The notes beneath the pieces were generated by a model. It ran no database searches. It saw only the letters and a list, made by a program, of their open reading frames with translations, and was not told the DNA's origin. Of a stretch of 64,000 nt of DNA, positions 49,336 to 59,703 are shown in pieces. Location of the stretch: contig BLSF01000059.1 in assembly GCA_012862575.1 (NCBI GenBank), forward strand, positions 124,001-188,000, written 5' to 3'. This stretch comes from Parietichytrium sp. I65-24A (lineage: Eukaryota; Sar; Bigyra; Thraustochytrida; Thraustochytriidae). A program made the translations under genes and the position numbers. The number at the start of each line of letters is the position of its first letter. The first letter of the stretch is position 1.

Positions 49336-51840
49336 TTACCACACAGTTCTATCTACTCCACGCATTGGTTGAGCGTGGAACTTGACCGGCCACTTGAACC
49401 CGAAGGTTTCGATGTAGAGGTCATTTTCTTCGGTGACGTTATCGGAAGCCATGACGTAGCCCAGCGCAACGGTCTTTTTAGTGATCGCTCCGCGGCACGA
49501 GGTCGTGGTGTAGCCCACAACCTTGTCATCAGACTTTCTGCGGATTGGAGAGTCACCGACGACGCTCCATTCCCAGCCTGGGGAGGTCTCCACCTCAAAC
49601 ATGGCGGAATGGCGGGTTGGCACGTAGCTGTCGTCGCGTCCGAGAAAGTTGCGTTTCTTGGTGAGGAACGCATCGATTCCACCCTCGGAGTAATGCGCAT
49701 AGTCCATGTCGGCGCGGAATTTAAAGCCCTTCTCGATACGAAGACTGTTGATCGCGGCAGAGCCAATGTGGCGCAAACCAAGTGGACCAGCCTTCTCGTT
49801 GCTCCAGATCAAGTCGTGGACCTTTGGTCCTTCCTTGGAATCAAAGTGGATCTCAAAGCCCATTTCTCCGGAAAAGCTGACACGGAACACGGTTGCGTTA
49901 AGACCCTTGACGTTGCCAAAGTCCTTGATCTCCCGCGCCCTCATAAATGGCATACCCTTGATGCGTGGCTCCACCGCTCCGAGCAAGTCGCCACTGTTTG
50001 GTCCGCACATGTGCAAAACACAGACCTCATCAGTGAGGTTCTCGATCTCGCATTCGCGGTCACCAAGCACTTGCTTCAGCCAGGCCTGGTCATGGCGATT
50101 GTGGTCTCGCGAGCCAACCAAGTACCACTCAGAGCCCTCTTTGTTCATACGAGTAATGGTGAACTCAGTCTGCAAGCGGCCCTTTGGAGTGGCGCAATAA
50201 GTGAGTTTGCATGGCATGTCAGACTCTTCCTTCTTTCCGACTGGAAGTCCTCCAGTGGTGAGGTCTCCCATGAATTCCTTGGCTGCAGGGCCCTTGACGC
50301 GGAACTTGGAAAAGGAGGAATACGCCAAGCCCACCTTTTCAAGGGCATGCTTTGCCTCTGCCTCCGCGTACTTGGACCAGCCAAACTCGTTGAAGGCCTT
50401 CTTGTCATGGAAGTCGACGTCGCCCTCTGGTACGTAGCAGAGTGGAACCTCGCATCCAGCTCCTCCAATAGGGCCAAACTTGGCACCATGCTTCGCGAGC
50501 ACGTCATGAAGTGGGTACACCGGCTCGATAGCCGAGCGACCTCCAGAGCGGTTCTCGTAACCGTAGGAGATCATGTTATTGTGGGTGTAGGTCTCGGTGA
50601 TCTTCTTCTCTGCGAAGCTGTCGTTTGCCCAGGATCCGTAGCGGAGCGGGTCAAAATAGTCGCTGGCCTCGAGCCACGATGGCTGCTCACCCTCAAGCAT
50701 GATGTGGCCGAGGTAATCTGCGAGAGCGAGACTCTGCGCAATTCCATAGGTGAGCGAGTTGAAGTCGTACCAGCCTGGGAGCTCGCTTCTGCCGACACGG
50801 GCGAGGGAGTCTCCAGTCCAGATGGTTGGTCCGTTGACGACAGCCTTGAAGCCGACCTCGCCCAGGCAAGGCACAAGCTCCATTCCGAGCATGAGGTTGT
50901 CCTCAATGCGGCCAAGGGCATCAGGAAACAGTTCCATGATGAAGTCTGATGGTGGGCCGCGAGGCATGTCTTTGCGAATGATGCACTGGTTCTCGTATGG
51001 TCCAATGAGAAAACCCTGTCCCTCCTGGCGGATATAGGAGGACCCCTTCAGGTCGCGCAGCACAGGGAGGCGACCGCCATTGTGGCCGGACTCAGACAGA
51101 GCCTTGACCGCAGGAATGGTCTCCGTAATAGCATACTGATGCTCAATGACGAAAGCTGGGTGCTCGCCCGGCTTGCCAGGGGCCATGTCGGTCACTCCAC
51201 GCGACCACAGACCAGCGGCGTTGACAACGGTGTCGCACAGGATTGGTTCGTCCTGGTCCTTGACGAAGATGGCAAAGCCGCCGTTTGGGCCCTTCTCCAC
51301 GCGCACCACCTCGGTGTTGAAGCGGTATTGAGCGCCATCTTTGCGAGCCAGCTTTGCAATGGCGTTGGTGAGTGTTGTTGGGTCAACATCACCGTCGTAC
51401 GGAGTGTAGAGACCGCACTCTACCTGAGAAATATCCAAGAGCGGATGCAGCTCTGCCACTTCGTCTCTGGAGATGAGACGGGTTGGGTATTTCGGGTCAT
51501 CGTACAGCGCCGCCATGGCCAGGTGCTGCTTGGCCTCGAAGAGGCGGTCCTGATTTCCGCGCTCAATGATGCGGATGGAGCCAGGGGTGTGAAGTCCCAC
51601 GCCAAACTTGCTGTGCATGTCAGTCATGATGTCTAAAGCACGCACATGGATCTTCTTCAGCTTTGGCGATCCGGCGAACCTGGTCACCAGACCAGCTGCA
51701 TGCCATGTCGAGCCGCTGCAAAGCTGACTTGCCTTTTCGAGCAAGGTCACTTGGACGCCAGCTTGCGCAAGAACGCGCGAGATGCTCGCACCGGCGACAC
51801 CTCCGCCGATGACGACTGTGTGCTTGGGGGCCCTGTGCAT
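49336..51840 (-). CDS. Dimethylglycine dehydrogenase-like flavoprotein
   Basis: An 834-residue single-exon protein. The FAD fold begins almost at the start (HTVVIGGGVAGASISRVLA), and CSGSTWHAAGL puts His47 at the covalent-flavin place of DMGDH/SARDH. YTPYDGDVDPTTLTNAIAKL and NAAGLWSRGV are further oxidoreductase blocks. The C-terminal half is a GcvT-like folate domain (SFSGEMGFEIHFD, EKGFKFRADMDYAHY). The family turns dimethylglycine into sarcosine (or sarcosine into glycine), giving electrons to ETF and methyl to folate. It is clearly a diverged homologue of the SARDH next door, in the same direction 3.4 kb upstream of it. Unlike SARDH it has no visible presequence: an in-frame TGA lies 9 bases before the ATG. 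So it is cytosolic, or a targeting exon is missed. Exact substrate is inference. Confidence 0.88.
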   Translation of the reverse strand: MHRAPKHTVVIGGGVAGASISRVLAQAGVQVTLLEKASQLCSGSTWHAAGLVTRFAGSPKLKKIHVRALDIMTDMHSKFGVGLHTPGSIRIIERGNQDRLFEAKQHLAMAALYDDPKYPTRLISRDEVAELHPLLDISQVECGLYTPYDGDVDPTTLTNAIAKLARKDGAQYRFNTEVVRVEKGPNGGFAIFVKDQDEPILCDTVVNAAGLWSRGVTDMAPGKPGEHPAFVIEHQYAITETIPAVKALSESGHNGGRLPVLRDLKGSSYIRQEGQGFLIGPYENQCIIRKDMPRGPPSDFIMELFPDALGRIEDNLMLGMELVPCLGEVGFKAVVNGPTIWTGDSLARVGRSELPGWYDFNSLTYGIAQSLALADYLGHIMLEGEQPSWLEASDYFDPLRYGSWANDSFAEKKITETYTHNNMISYGYENRSGGRSAIEPVYPLHDVLAKHGAKFGPIGGAGCEVPLCYVPEGDVDFHDKKAFNEFGWSKYAEAEAKHALEKVGLAYSSFSKFRVKGPAAKEFMGDLTTGGLPVGKKEESDMPCKLTYCATPKGRLQTEFTITRMNKEGSEWYLVGSRDHNRHDQAWLKQVLGDRECEIENLTDEVCVLHMCGPNSGDLLGAVEPRIKGMPFMRAREIKDFGNVKGLNATVFRVSFSGEMGFEIHFDSKEGPKVHDLIWSNEKAGPLGLRHIGSAAINSLRIEKGFKFRADMDYAHYSEGGIDAFLTKKRNFLGRDDSYVPTRHSAMFEVETSPGWEWSVVGDSPIRRKSDDKVVGYTTTSCRGAITKKTVALGYVMASDNVTEENDLYIETFGFKWPVKFHAQPMRGVDRTVW

Positions 51841-54800
51841 CTTGGATCACAACCAACGCAACACTTTTAACAACAGCAGAGACCTACGGAGGTATTACGA
51901 AGCGCAGATAGAATTGCTTGCCCACGGTCGACAGACCGATCGACAGACACGCAAAAGTCGAGAGTCCGTGCTCGCTCGTCGAGCTTGTTGCGCGGATTGC
52001 CAGAGGTTGCCAGATTGGGATTTGGTTTCCTGCTCAATTTGCCAATCTCCACAGCCGCCGTTCCTTCTCTGCTCACCGCCCTTTCTCTCTAGCATATCCC
52101 AGTACCTGGTACTGTACAGCTTTGCACATCATCCTCTCCACTACTCCTGCTACACACTCTTCAATGCTTCGATGGCAACGATCCGCTCTACTCCTAGACC
52201 GACCTGCGGAACGCAAGCGCGCCGGCGTAACTTGGTCGTCGGGGAAAGAAAGAATGGCGACCAAAGACCAAGGCGGAAGCCGCAACCATCTCGCCGTGCA
52301 GCCGGGCTACGGCGGACACGAGAGTCAGGCAAGCATGTGGTCAACCCGATTCGGTCGAGTTTGGCCAAAGTTGCAACTCGCCATTCCACTCATCCGCCTC
52401 TCTCGTGCACAGTATACCTATTCTCCATAGTATCCACTGGTTGCCATCATCGTCTGCTCGCACTTCCAAAGACACAAGCGACATTGCAAAGGCTGCCGTT
52501 GATCTCTCTTCCTCTTTCTCTTTCACTCTCTCTCTCTCTCTATGTGCGAGTGTGCGTGTCGGAGCTCCTGGTTCCTTCCTCATCTTCGCACTAGTATAGC
52601 TCGTTCATCCGTTCGTCCTTTGTTGTCCGGAGTCCGAAATAGTTGTTGTTTGCGTGGCAAGATGGGCGACAGTCTGGCTGACACTGGGCTCTGCGTCCGT
52701 CTTCGTTGGCGTTGTGTACTGAGTATATAGATATACGCTCCGCTGACAATGAGCAGTGAGCGCGTCCGTCTTGGTGGTCCGTGCGCGTCTTTCGCGGCGC
52801 ATTTTCGAGGTTGAAAAATGGGGGGGAAACAGTCAAAATTAGAATTTACGTGTTAGATTATTTAGATTGTGGAAAGTATTGATTTCTTTTGCCGAGTTTG
52901 ATGGATTTTACGAGGAGCGGTACTCGAGTGCTGAGTAATCAGTTCCTTTTTTCATTTGAAAGAATCAATTATTCAATGAAAATTTAATCGACAATTGCTA
53001 ATTTTCTTTCATTCACAGTCAGTTCCCTTCCAATCGCAGAGAAAAGTCGGGACGGCAAACTTCTTTCTTCCGGTCCAATGAGTACATAACGCAACGTCTA
53101 GCAGCCTGGCAGCTGCGGGACCTTCTACCTCCTCCCGCCTGGGCTGCTAGCGTAAACCTGTGGGGAGCTGTAGCACCCCTGTCCATTCGCCAACTTGCGC
53201 ACGGCACACAAAGTCGGAGAAAATGCCGTTAGAGTGAGAAAGAGCGGGGAAAAAATGGGAAGGAAGATGCATGAGAAGTGGACTTTGCGAGTCGAACTGC
53301 TCTCACACGCCCTCACTGTCGTGCTAGTGCACGGAAACTGTTGAACAGGGCTGACGGAGGAGATATGACTGTGATTTCATAGTCTAAAACGTTTCTTTTG
53401 TTTCAAAATCTCAATCAATTGATTGCGAAGAAATGTTCTCGCTTTTTATTCTTCACGGTGGAGGGGAGTCTTATCAAGTGTCTACCTACAATCTTAAGAC
53501 ACATAAGAGAGACCAGAAACTGGGACGACAACCGTATCCAGAGTCACATAGTATATTAAATAGGAGCGCCTGATGGATTGTGTGCTATGGTTCAAGTTAT
53601 TGATGGTTAGGAAGCTATGAGGTTGGTGCAGGGAGCCTCTCCAGCCCTCAAATACTATTGTTTCGGTTGAGAAAGTATTAATACTACACTTTGTAGCGCA
53701 ATTGTTTTTCTCGATATGAATTGTTAAGGTGAATGGTTAACTCGGGAGATGAATCTCAGCATTGGATCAAATGCTGTTTTCTTGTTAAAATTGCCTTTTT
53801 CCACGGTCAATGAATACTTTGGGTACGTGAGAAGCTACCCCTCAAGTGCGGGAGTTAGGCTGTGTAGCAACTGCTACACATCGTATGAATCTCAAACGTA
53901 CATTTCTACGTTATACGCTGTCTCACATGGTCTCAGAACACACAAGCGTATCACCAAGAGTGACACCTGTAGTCACCAGCGTTTCAAACGGCTTCGCCAA
54001 TGCTTCGCCCCACCGCTTCCAACAACTGTATTCTACCATACCTGGTAAGCGACCTGATGAGGCAACACATCCTTTCAGCACCAAACTTGTCTCCCTCCTT
54101 TCGAAACGCGCTTTTCGTAGCGTCCGACAATGTGGCAACCGTCGCGAACTTGAAAGCTGCGCTTAAAAGCTCTAATCTGATTCACAAGTTCATTCAAATT
54201 TTGCGCGTGCGCTCTCTGATCTCTGCTCTCTGCGCAGAGCAGTCCGATTCGATTTCAAAATAATGAATTCAACAAAAAGCTGGGAAAGTCTAAAAAGATC
54301 CAACTTTCACGGACCTGCAGCCTGCTCGGAAAAGAAAGCTAGCTCCTCAGCTCTTCCCTCCCTTGCACACCGAACGCACTTGCTCATTAAGATTCTGCGT
54401 AGCGCCTCTCCTCTCCGGGGGTTACGCTTCTTTCCAACTAGGAAGACGGCCAACTGTAAGTATCTCTTGAAACTGGAAGAATTCGTTACTCTCAGTTTGT
54501 CAATCAAAAATCAATCTTGAAATCAATCACTCAAATAGGGACGGGAAGGGTGAGAGCAAACCATGGAGCTTTTCTGCCAAGATTTAAAATTAGCTGTGAG
54601 CTAACAGCAGCCGAGAACTAACATGTGATTGAAAATCCACAATCAGTGAAAAAAGTACTCCTTTCGAAAGACATCCCCATCGGGAATCAAAATAGCTGTG
54701 TCTGTTTTACCACCACTTGAACCTCAGTGCTTTTCCGCTCCGTATGCCTCGCCCAACCTGCGCAGCAGTGCGCCGGGTCTCGTATCGGATGCACTGACTA

Positions 54801-56434
54801 CCATATTTGATAGTATCTGTTACCCCTACCTCCTCCTCGATCACCACTCATCCCGCCGACCTACAGGCGCTAGTCGGGTCGGGTAGGGGCGGTTTCAACC
54901 TCCTCCCGGTATCTCTTTTCCGCAGATGGGAGATGAGAGGAAAGCTTTCCTTTGTTTCTTTCTTTCTTTGTTTCTTTCTTTCTATTTCTCTCTCCAGATC
55001 TGCAGAGTGGAGAGCGGTTGTGAGAAACGAGCTGAACAGTGCGCTCATTTTTGCGCAGCACACTCGCTTCTTCCCCTCCTTCACCTTCTTCCTCTTCATC
55101 TTCAGCCCGCCGGCTCCCTCACAAGTGTCGTCTCCTCCTTCCCCCTCCTCCCTCACTCCCTCATTCCCCCCCTCCCCACTCGCACCAATTTTCACATAAC
55201 TTAGTGAAGAGTGACAAAGTGAGTGCTGAAAGCTCCCAAGATCTGACATTTGAGATCTCAGAAGACAGAAAGCTTTGCTGAATCCTGTTCGTCCAAGTAG
55301 AATCACTTGATTCATTTCCATCTTTCCGTCATCTCTAGACTAGATAGAACAGAAACTCTGCATGGATGGATCGATTGGCTGAATGAAGAAACGAATGAAT
55401 TACCGAAAGTCAAAGCAGCTTGCGGTTTCCCTCCCACCCACGCGCCTCCTCCTTCTCTTCCTCTTGCTGCTGCTGCTGCTGCTGCTTCCTTCGTCATGCC
55501 ATGAGATAGATGTGTGCAAGTTGAACTAAATTATTGCGATTGTTCGATGTTGCAGTTTCTGCATGTTTCTTCTCCTCTTGTTTGCAGGCAGCTGGAGTTG
55601 GGAGATGTAGGCTGCAAACTGCAAAGCTGCAACCGCTCGTTCGTGCTCTCGCTGGAGAAGCACAGCGAAAGGTTTTCCCCGAGTGCAGAAAGCGCATCGC
55701 GGAAGGCAAAGTAGGGAAGGAACGAGTTTGATGTTATTGAGGTGGCAGACACGCTAGATGCGCCATAGCGCCGCGGCGAAGAGCTGTCTCTTCCTCTGCG
55801 AGATTCTCCGTGAGACGCGAGCCAGGTTCATCGCTGTCCAACGTCCAAAAAGTCAATATTCTACAAGGTTTTTTAAGAGCCTTTCATTCAGCCTTGCCCG
55901 CGACAGTGGAGAGAGGCAGGCTGAGAGAGCTGATGAAGGAGAAGAAACAACAAATAACAAACTGCAACGAGAAAAAGTAAGTAAAGTAAGAAAGAAAGTT
56001 CGACAGCCTGCCAACTGTTCTGTGCTCGCTCGAAGTTTGGGAGTTTCGCCGACAGAAAGGAAAGTCCAACTTTGCAAACTTCTCCCAACTCCCACAGGCT
56101 GCTGCATTCCGGGGAACAATCCACAAACTGAAGCAACAGCAGCCCGGTTTCCCAAGCGATAGAGGCTATAAGCAAGTTGGACCGCGAGTGGCCTTCTGTG
56201 TACTTGGAGTCAAGTGTTGGCAGAAAGAGCACCGAGGAAACACCGTGAACCTGAAGCACTGACTTGGGAGCTGAGTGCGATTGTGAAAGAGCTGCTCTTG
56301 GCCAGGCACCAGCAAACCTGCAACTCCAAAGCACATTCCTTCCTGCCTTCAATCGCCTAGCACAGTGCAAGCTGCTAGTCCGTTCAAAGCGAGCAATTTC
56401 TATTGAAAGCCTCTTTTTAAAAAAGTCGAGCAAG
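51841..56434. other. 4.6 kb divergent spacer between DMGDH-like and Rieske genes
   Basis: No gene is supported. It holds a CT array (about 52526-52541), TTTC units (about 54949-54996), seven TGC units (55465-55485), motif copies at 53011 (minus) and 54451 (plus), and AGTACCTGGTACTGTAC at 52101-52117, a loose relative of the MFS-block palindrome. The Rieske frame is open upstream to 56264 without ATG. Confidence 0.55.
55465..55485. repeat. TGC trinucleotide microsatellite
   Basis: Seven perfect TGC units. Confidence 0.9.
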
Positions 56435-58171
56435 ATGCTGTCGCGAAGCGCCAAGGAGATCGCCAGGTTTGGCAGACTCACCATCCGCGTGCAGCAGGTG
56501 CGCCGCTTCTCGCCATCCGTGACCGCGGGCGGAAGCGACCAGAAGAGGGGCCCAGGGGCTGACTGCCCGCACCTCAAGTCCGGCCAGGCTGCCAACTTCT
56601 CTTCTGAAGCCACCGCGACTGCCACCTCCGCAGCTGGCGCCGATGTCGTGCTCGATGTAAAGTTCAACAATGAACTGCCTCCTAACGCTCCAGAAACCTG
56701 GGACTTTACCGACCCAAAAACGTATGAGAGAACCATGCGCGCACCGCACGAGGCGTACACCCTCCACCCTATTAGCTACAAATCCGAGAAGTACTACGAG
56801 GTCGAGAAGGAGCGCGTCTTCGGCAAGTCTTGGGTTTGCGTGGGCTTTCTTGACCAGGTGCGCAAGCCTGGTGACACCATCGTCGCTGAGCTTGGCAACC
56901 AGCCGGTCTTCATCGTGCGCGACAAACAGGGAGAACTGAACGGGTTTCTCAACGTGTGCAGACACCGCGGCTCCAGGCTGGTTCGCAAGAATGGAAGATA
57001 CCCTGTCATCAGTTGCCCATACCATCGCTGGGGGTACGCTCTTGACGGCCGTCTCCTCGCGACCCCACTATGGGATACCGTCGAGGGTGGAGACCGCGTG
57101 GACAAGGAGGGCAAGGTCAAGGCCAAGAAGACCAAGCGCGCAAAGACCATCTCTGAAGCCATGCGCGAAGAGCACGAGAAGGCTACTCAGGAGGTCATTG
57201 CTGCAGAGAATGCAGCGATTGAGGCTGGCAAGATGAAGGCTGAGGACGCTGGATGCGATCAGCTCAAGGCCATCATGGAGGCTTACTCAACGGCCCACAT
57301 CAAGGCCTTTGACAAGAAGGACTTTTCCCTCTTCGATGTGCGCGTCGAGACCTGGGGTCCATATGTTTTTGCGACCCTCAACGAGGAGGCCCCATCGCTC
57401 TTGCAGAGCCTTGGAGACCTTCCAAACTTCTTGCAGAACTACCCTCTGGATGAACTCATCGTGGTTCGCTCCAAGGATTACTCGAGCAATGCAAACTGGA
57501 AGCTCCTTGCCGAGAACTACATGGAGTACTACCATCTCCCATCCGTGCACCCTGCATTGGCAACCGTGAGCACCGTGGATAATCACTACAGAGTGCAGGG
57601 CCCTGGCCAATACGTCGGTTTCACCACCAACCCGCTGACCAACGCTGGACAGCCAATCGACCCTGACATCCTGCCACCTATGCCTGGCCTCAAGGGAGAG
57701 GAGACAGTTGCAGCTCGCTTCAACCTCCTCTTCCCAAACACTTTCTACTTCATCCTCCCAAGTCACATGTTCGCCATGTACGTGACCCCTAAAGCCGCTG
57801 GATACTCTCTAGAGTCCGCCCGTCTTCTCGTTCACCCAAGCCTCATTGATGATGCCCGCGTGAAGAATGAGACTGAGGTACTCAACAAGAAGTTGGATGA
57901 CATCATGGAATTCTACAATAAGGTCAACCTTGAGGATATTGATGCATGCGAGAACGTGCAAGAAGGAGTCCAGTCTGTTGCATACGATGGCGGCCGCGTG
58001 TCTTTCCGCTTTGAGGAGACCATTCACAGGTTCCAAAACATGCTTATTGACCACATGACTGGCCACTATGGCCGCGTCCCAAAGGGCGACGAGTCGCTGC
58101 CGTTCTACATTGGTGGTCTCTCTGATGAAAAGGCGCAGAAGAGCTTGGTCGACGTTAGCCAGCTCCAGTAA
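56435..58171 (+). CDS. Rieske non-haem iron oxygenase, quaternary-amine type (betaine/carnitine/choline-like)
   Basis: A 578-residue protein from the ATG at 56435, opening with a presequence-like MLSRSAKEIARFGRLTIRVQ. The Rieske [2Fe-2S] site is complete: C175-x-H177 (CRHRGS) and C194-x2-H197 (CPYHRW). The mononuclear iron site is H367, H372 (ENYMEYYHLPSVHP) and probably D501 (EDIDACENVQ). The residue three before H367 is Glu364, where many ring hydroxylases have Asp; bacterial carnitine oxygenase CntA is recalled to use Glu. Between the two halves is a Lys/Glu/Ala-rich insert of about 75 residues (219-293). Such enzymes demethylate glycine betaine (GbcA), hydroxylate choline (CMO) or cleave carnitine (CntA), and need a reductase, not seen here. 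The DMGDH-like and SARDH genes nearby favour betaine demethylation. That is inference. Confidence 0.85.
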   Translation: MLSRSAKEIARFGRLTIRVQQVRRFSPSVTAGGSDQKRGPGADCPHLKSGQAANFSSEATATATSAAGADVVLDVKFNNELPPNAPETWDFTDPKTYERTMRAPHEAYTLHPISYKSEKYYEVEKERVFGKSWVCVGFLDQVRKPGDTIVAELGNQPVFIVRDKQGELNGFLNVCRHRGSRLVRKNGRYPVISCPYHRWGYALDGRLLATPLWDTVEGGDRVDKEGKVKAKKTKRAKTISEAMREEHEKATQEVIAAENAAIEAGKMKAEDAGCDQLKAIMEAYSTAHIKAFDKKDFSLFDVRVETWGPYVFATLNEEAPSLLQSLGDLPNFLQNYPLDELIVVRSKDYSSNANWKLLAENYMEYYHLPSVHPALATVSTVDNHYRVQGPGQYVGFTTNPLTNAGQPIDPDILPPMPGLKGEETVAARFNLLFPNTFYFILPSHMFAMYVTPKAAGYSLESARLLVHPSLIDDARVKNETEVLNKKLDDIMEFYNKVNLEDIDACENVQEGVQSVAYDGGRVSFRFEETIHRFQNMLIDHMTGHYGRVPKGDESLPFYIGGLSDEKAQKSLVDVSQLQ

Positions 58172-58431
58172 AAACTTTATCTGCGCCGATTGGTTTTGTT
58201 TCATGCTTGACGTCAAGTCCGTCTTCTCTCTTACATCCAGAGCTCTGATATCTATCAATCTTATGTCCATTCAACATCTCCCTTCCCTTTTTTGTTCCTA
58301 GAGCGCCATCGAAGGCGCCTGCTCACCCCTTGTTATCTGACTGTAAAAAGGTGATCGACTACCCACTGCACACACACAAAAAAAAAGGGCTGGAAAGTAA
58401 CAACAGGACACAAACTTTACTGAGCTTTTTT

Positions 58432-59703
58432 CTACGATATTGCGCAGCATCCACAAGACTTGGGCTGCTTACCAGTGTCCACATTCTTCAGGGAAGGTGA
58501 TGATGATGATGACATTGCTTCAAATTTTGGATTCGCGGACACAACTTCTTGCCGGAGTGTCTTGATGGCATGGTCTTGCGGCGATCCTTCTGGTTTTGAA
58601 TCCTCCTTGTCACGCCCTTCCTCCTCCTCCTCCCCCCCTTCAGGTTCGTCAGCTCTCAAGTTGCGCACCCAATCCGTGACTGCATCAATCGTGCGCTGAA
58701 ACATATCCATAAGGCTATCTGGCTCGACCACCTCGGGCTCCACATGTTCGTCGACGCGAGTATTGGGGCCAATCTTGACGCTTCGTCGAGCGGGAACGTA
58801 GAGGTGCATCGGAAGGCCTTGCTTCTCAGTGCGATAGATGGAAGGCTCGCTCTGGAACTCTTTGGTGATTCGCCCACCTGGGACGATAGGAGGGTTGCAG
58901 TAGTCGTCGCCGTTGATCACAAGTTTACCACCCAGCGCTTTTGGAAGCTGATCTGCGTCAATGTGTTCCAATAGGACCTTTGCGGGGTTCCCGGAAACCA
59001 CCTCCACCTGCTCTCGTGTCGTTTCGTGAATAAAATTCTTAATAATATTCCATGCCATGGCGAAGACGTACGGCGCATTGATGATCACCAACTTGCGAAA
59101 CCTAAGCGGGTAGCGGACGTCCAGCGCGCTCAAAATTGCTTTGATGACTTCAATTGTCGCGGGGACGAGGTGGTGCGCTCCAAGCCCTTTGAGGTCCTGC
59201 ACAACGAACGTCTGGTAGATCTGCCGCCCTTCTTTCTCCGAAAGCGTCCGAAACACCTCGGTCAGGACCTCCTGCTTGAGAATTTCGTAGTCCCGCAGCT
59301 GATCCGTGGCACTGACATCTTTCCCGATCGGCTTGCACTGCTTCAACCTGTGCAGCACCTTCGGGTCCGCCATTCCAAGTCTGTCATAAAACACTGGACA
59401 GCCCATTTTGTCGCATCCCAGAAACCCTCCCGGCCGAAACGTGGTGATGAGATTGCTCGGCTGGTACGTCTCCGCAATAAGCATCGGGTCCACTTCCTTG
59501 CGCCATTCAATCGTCTCCCTGTACAATTTCTCCGCCTGCCCAACCTTGCATCGTCTTGCGCGCACGTGGCGAACCAGGCATTCGTCCGACAAATTGTGCG
59601 TGGCATCCTCCTCATCCTTCACATCTTCCAGTCTTTCGCGCAGACTATGCACGGCGTCCGCCTCCTTCTGCGACTTGAACACCCACCCATCCACCTCAAT
59701 CAT
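58432..59703 (-). CDS. SEC14/CRAL-TRIO lipid-transfer protein with CaaX C-terminus
   Basis: A 423-residue protein from the ATG at 59703 (MIEVDGWVFK); the frame is open upstream without ATG. A CRAL-TRIO N-terminal helical part at about 30-75 (DECLVRHVRARRCKVGQAEK) leads into the lipid-binding lobe at about 80-265, with FLGCDKMGCPVFYDRLGM, VVQDLKGLGAHHL and FRKLVIINAPYVFAMAWNII. The part after 300 is charged and acidic (EGGEEEEEGRDKED). It ends KSCGCCAIS, a CaaX box (CAIS, favouring farnesyl) preceded by extra Cys that could be palmitoylated. SEC14-like proteins carry or present phosphoinositides and other lipids. The tail suggests permanent attachment to a membrane, which is unusual for the family and is inference. 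It converges on the Rieske gene across 260 bases. Confidence 0.9.
   Translation of the reverse strand: MIEVDGWVFKSQKEADAVHSLRERLEDVKDEEDATHNLSDECLVRHVRARRCKVGQAEKLYRETIEWRKEVDPMLIAETYQPSNLITTFRPGGFLGCDKMGCPVFYDRLGMADPKVLHRLKQCKPIGKDVSATDQLRDYEILKQEVLTEVFRTLSEKEGRQIYQTFVVQDLKGLGAHHLVPATIEVIKAILSALDVRYPLRFRKLVIINAPYVFAMAWNIIKNFIHETTREQVEVVSGNPAKVLLEHIDADQLPKALGGKLVINGDDYCNPPIVPGGRITKEFQSEPSIYRTEKQGLPMHLYVPARRSVKIGPNTRVDEHVEPEVVEPDSLMDMFQRTIDAVTDWVRNLRADEPEGGEEEEEGRDKEDSKPEGSPQDHAIKTLRQEVVSANPKFEAMSSSSSPSLKNVDTGKQPKSCGCCAIS

Noticed and set aside
49369-50949. 526-codon open frame on the plus strand opposite the DMGDH-like gene
   Set aside because: It is a shadow of the strongly conserved minus-strand flavoprotein; its translation has no domain and mirrors the codon pattern of the real gene.
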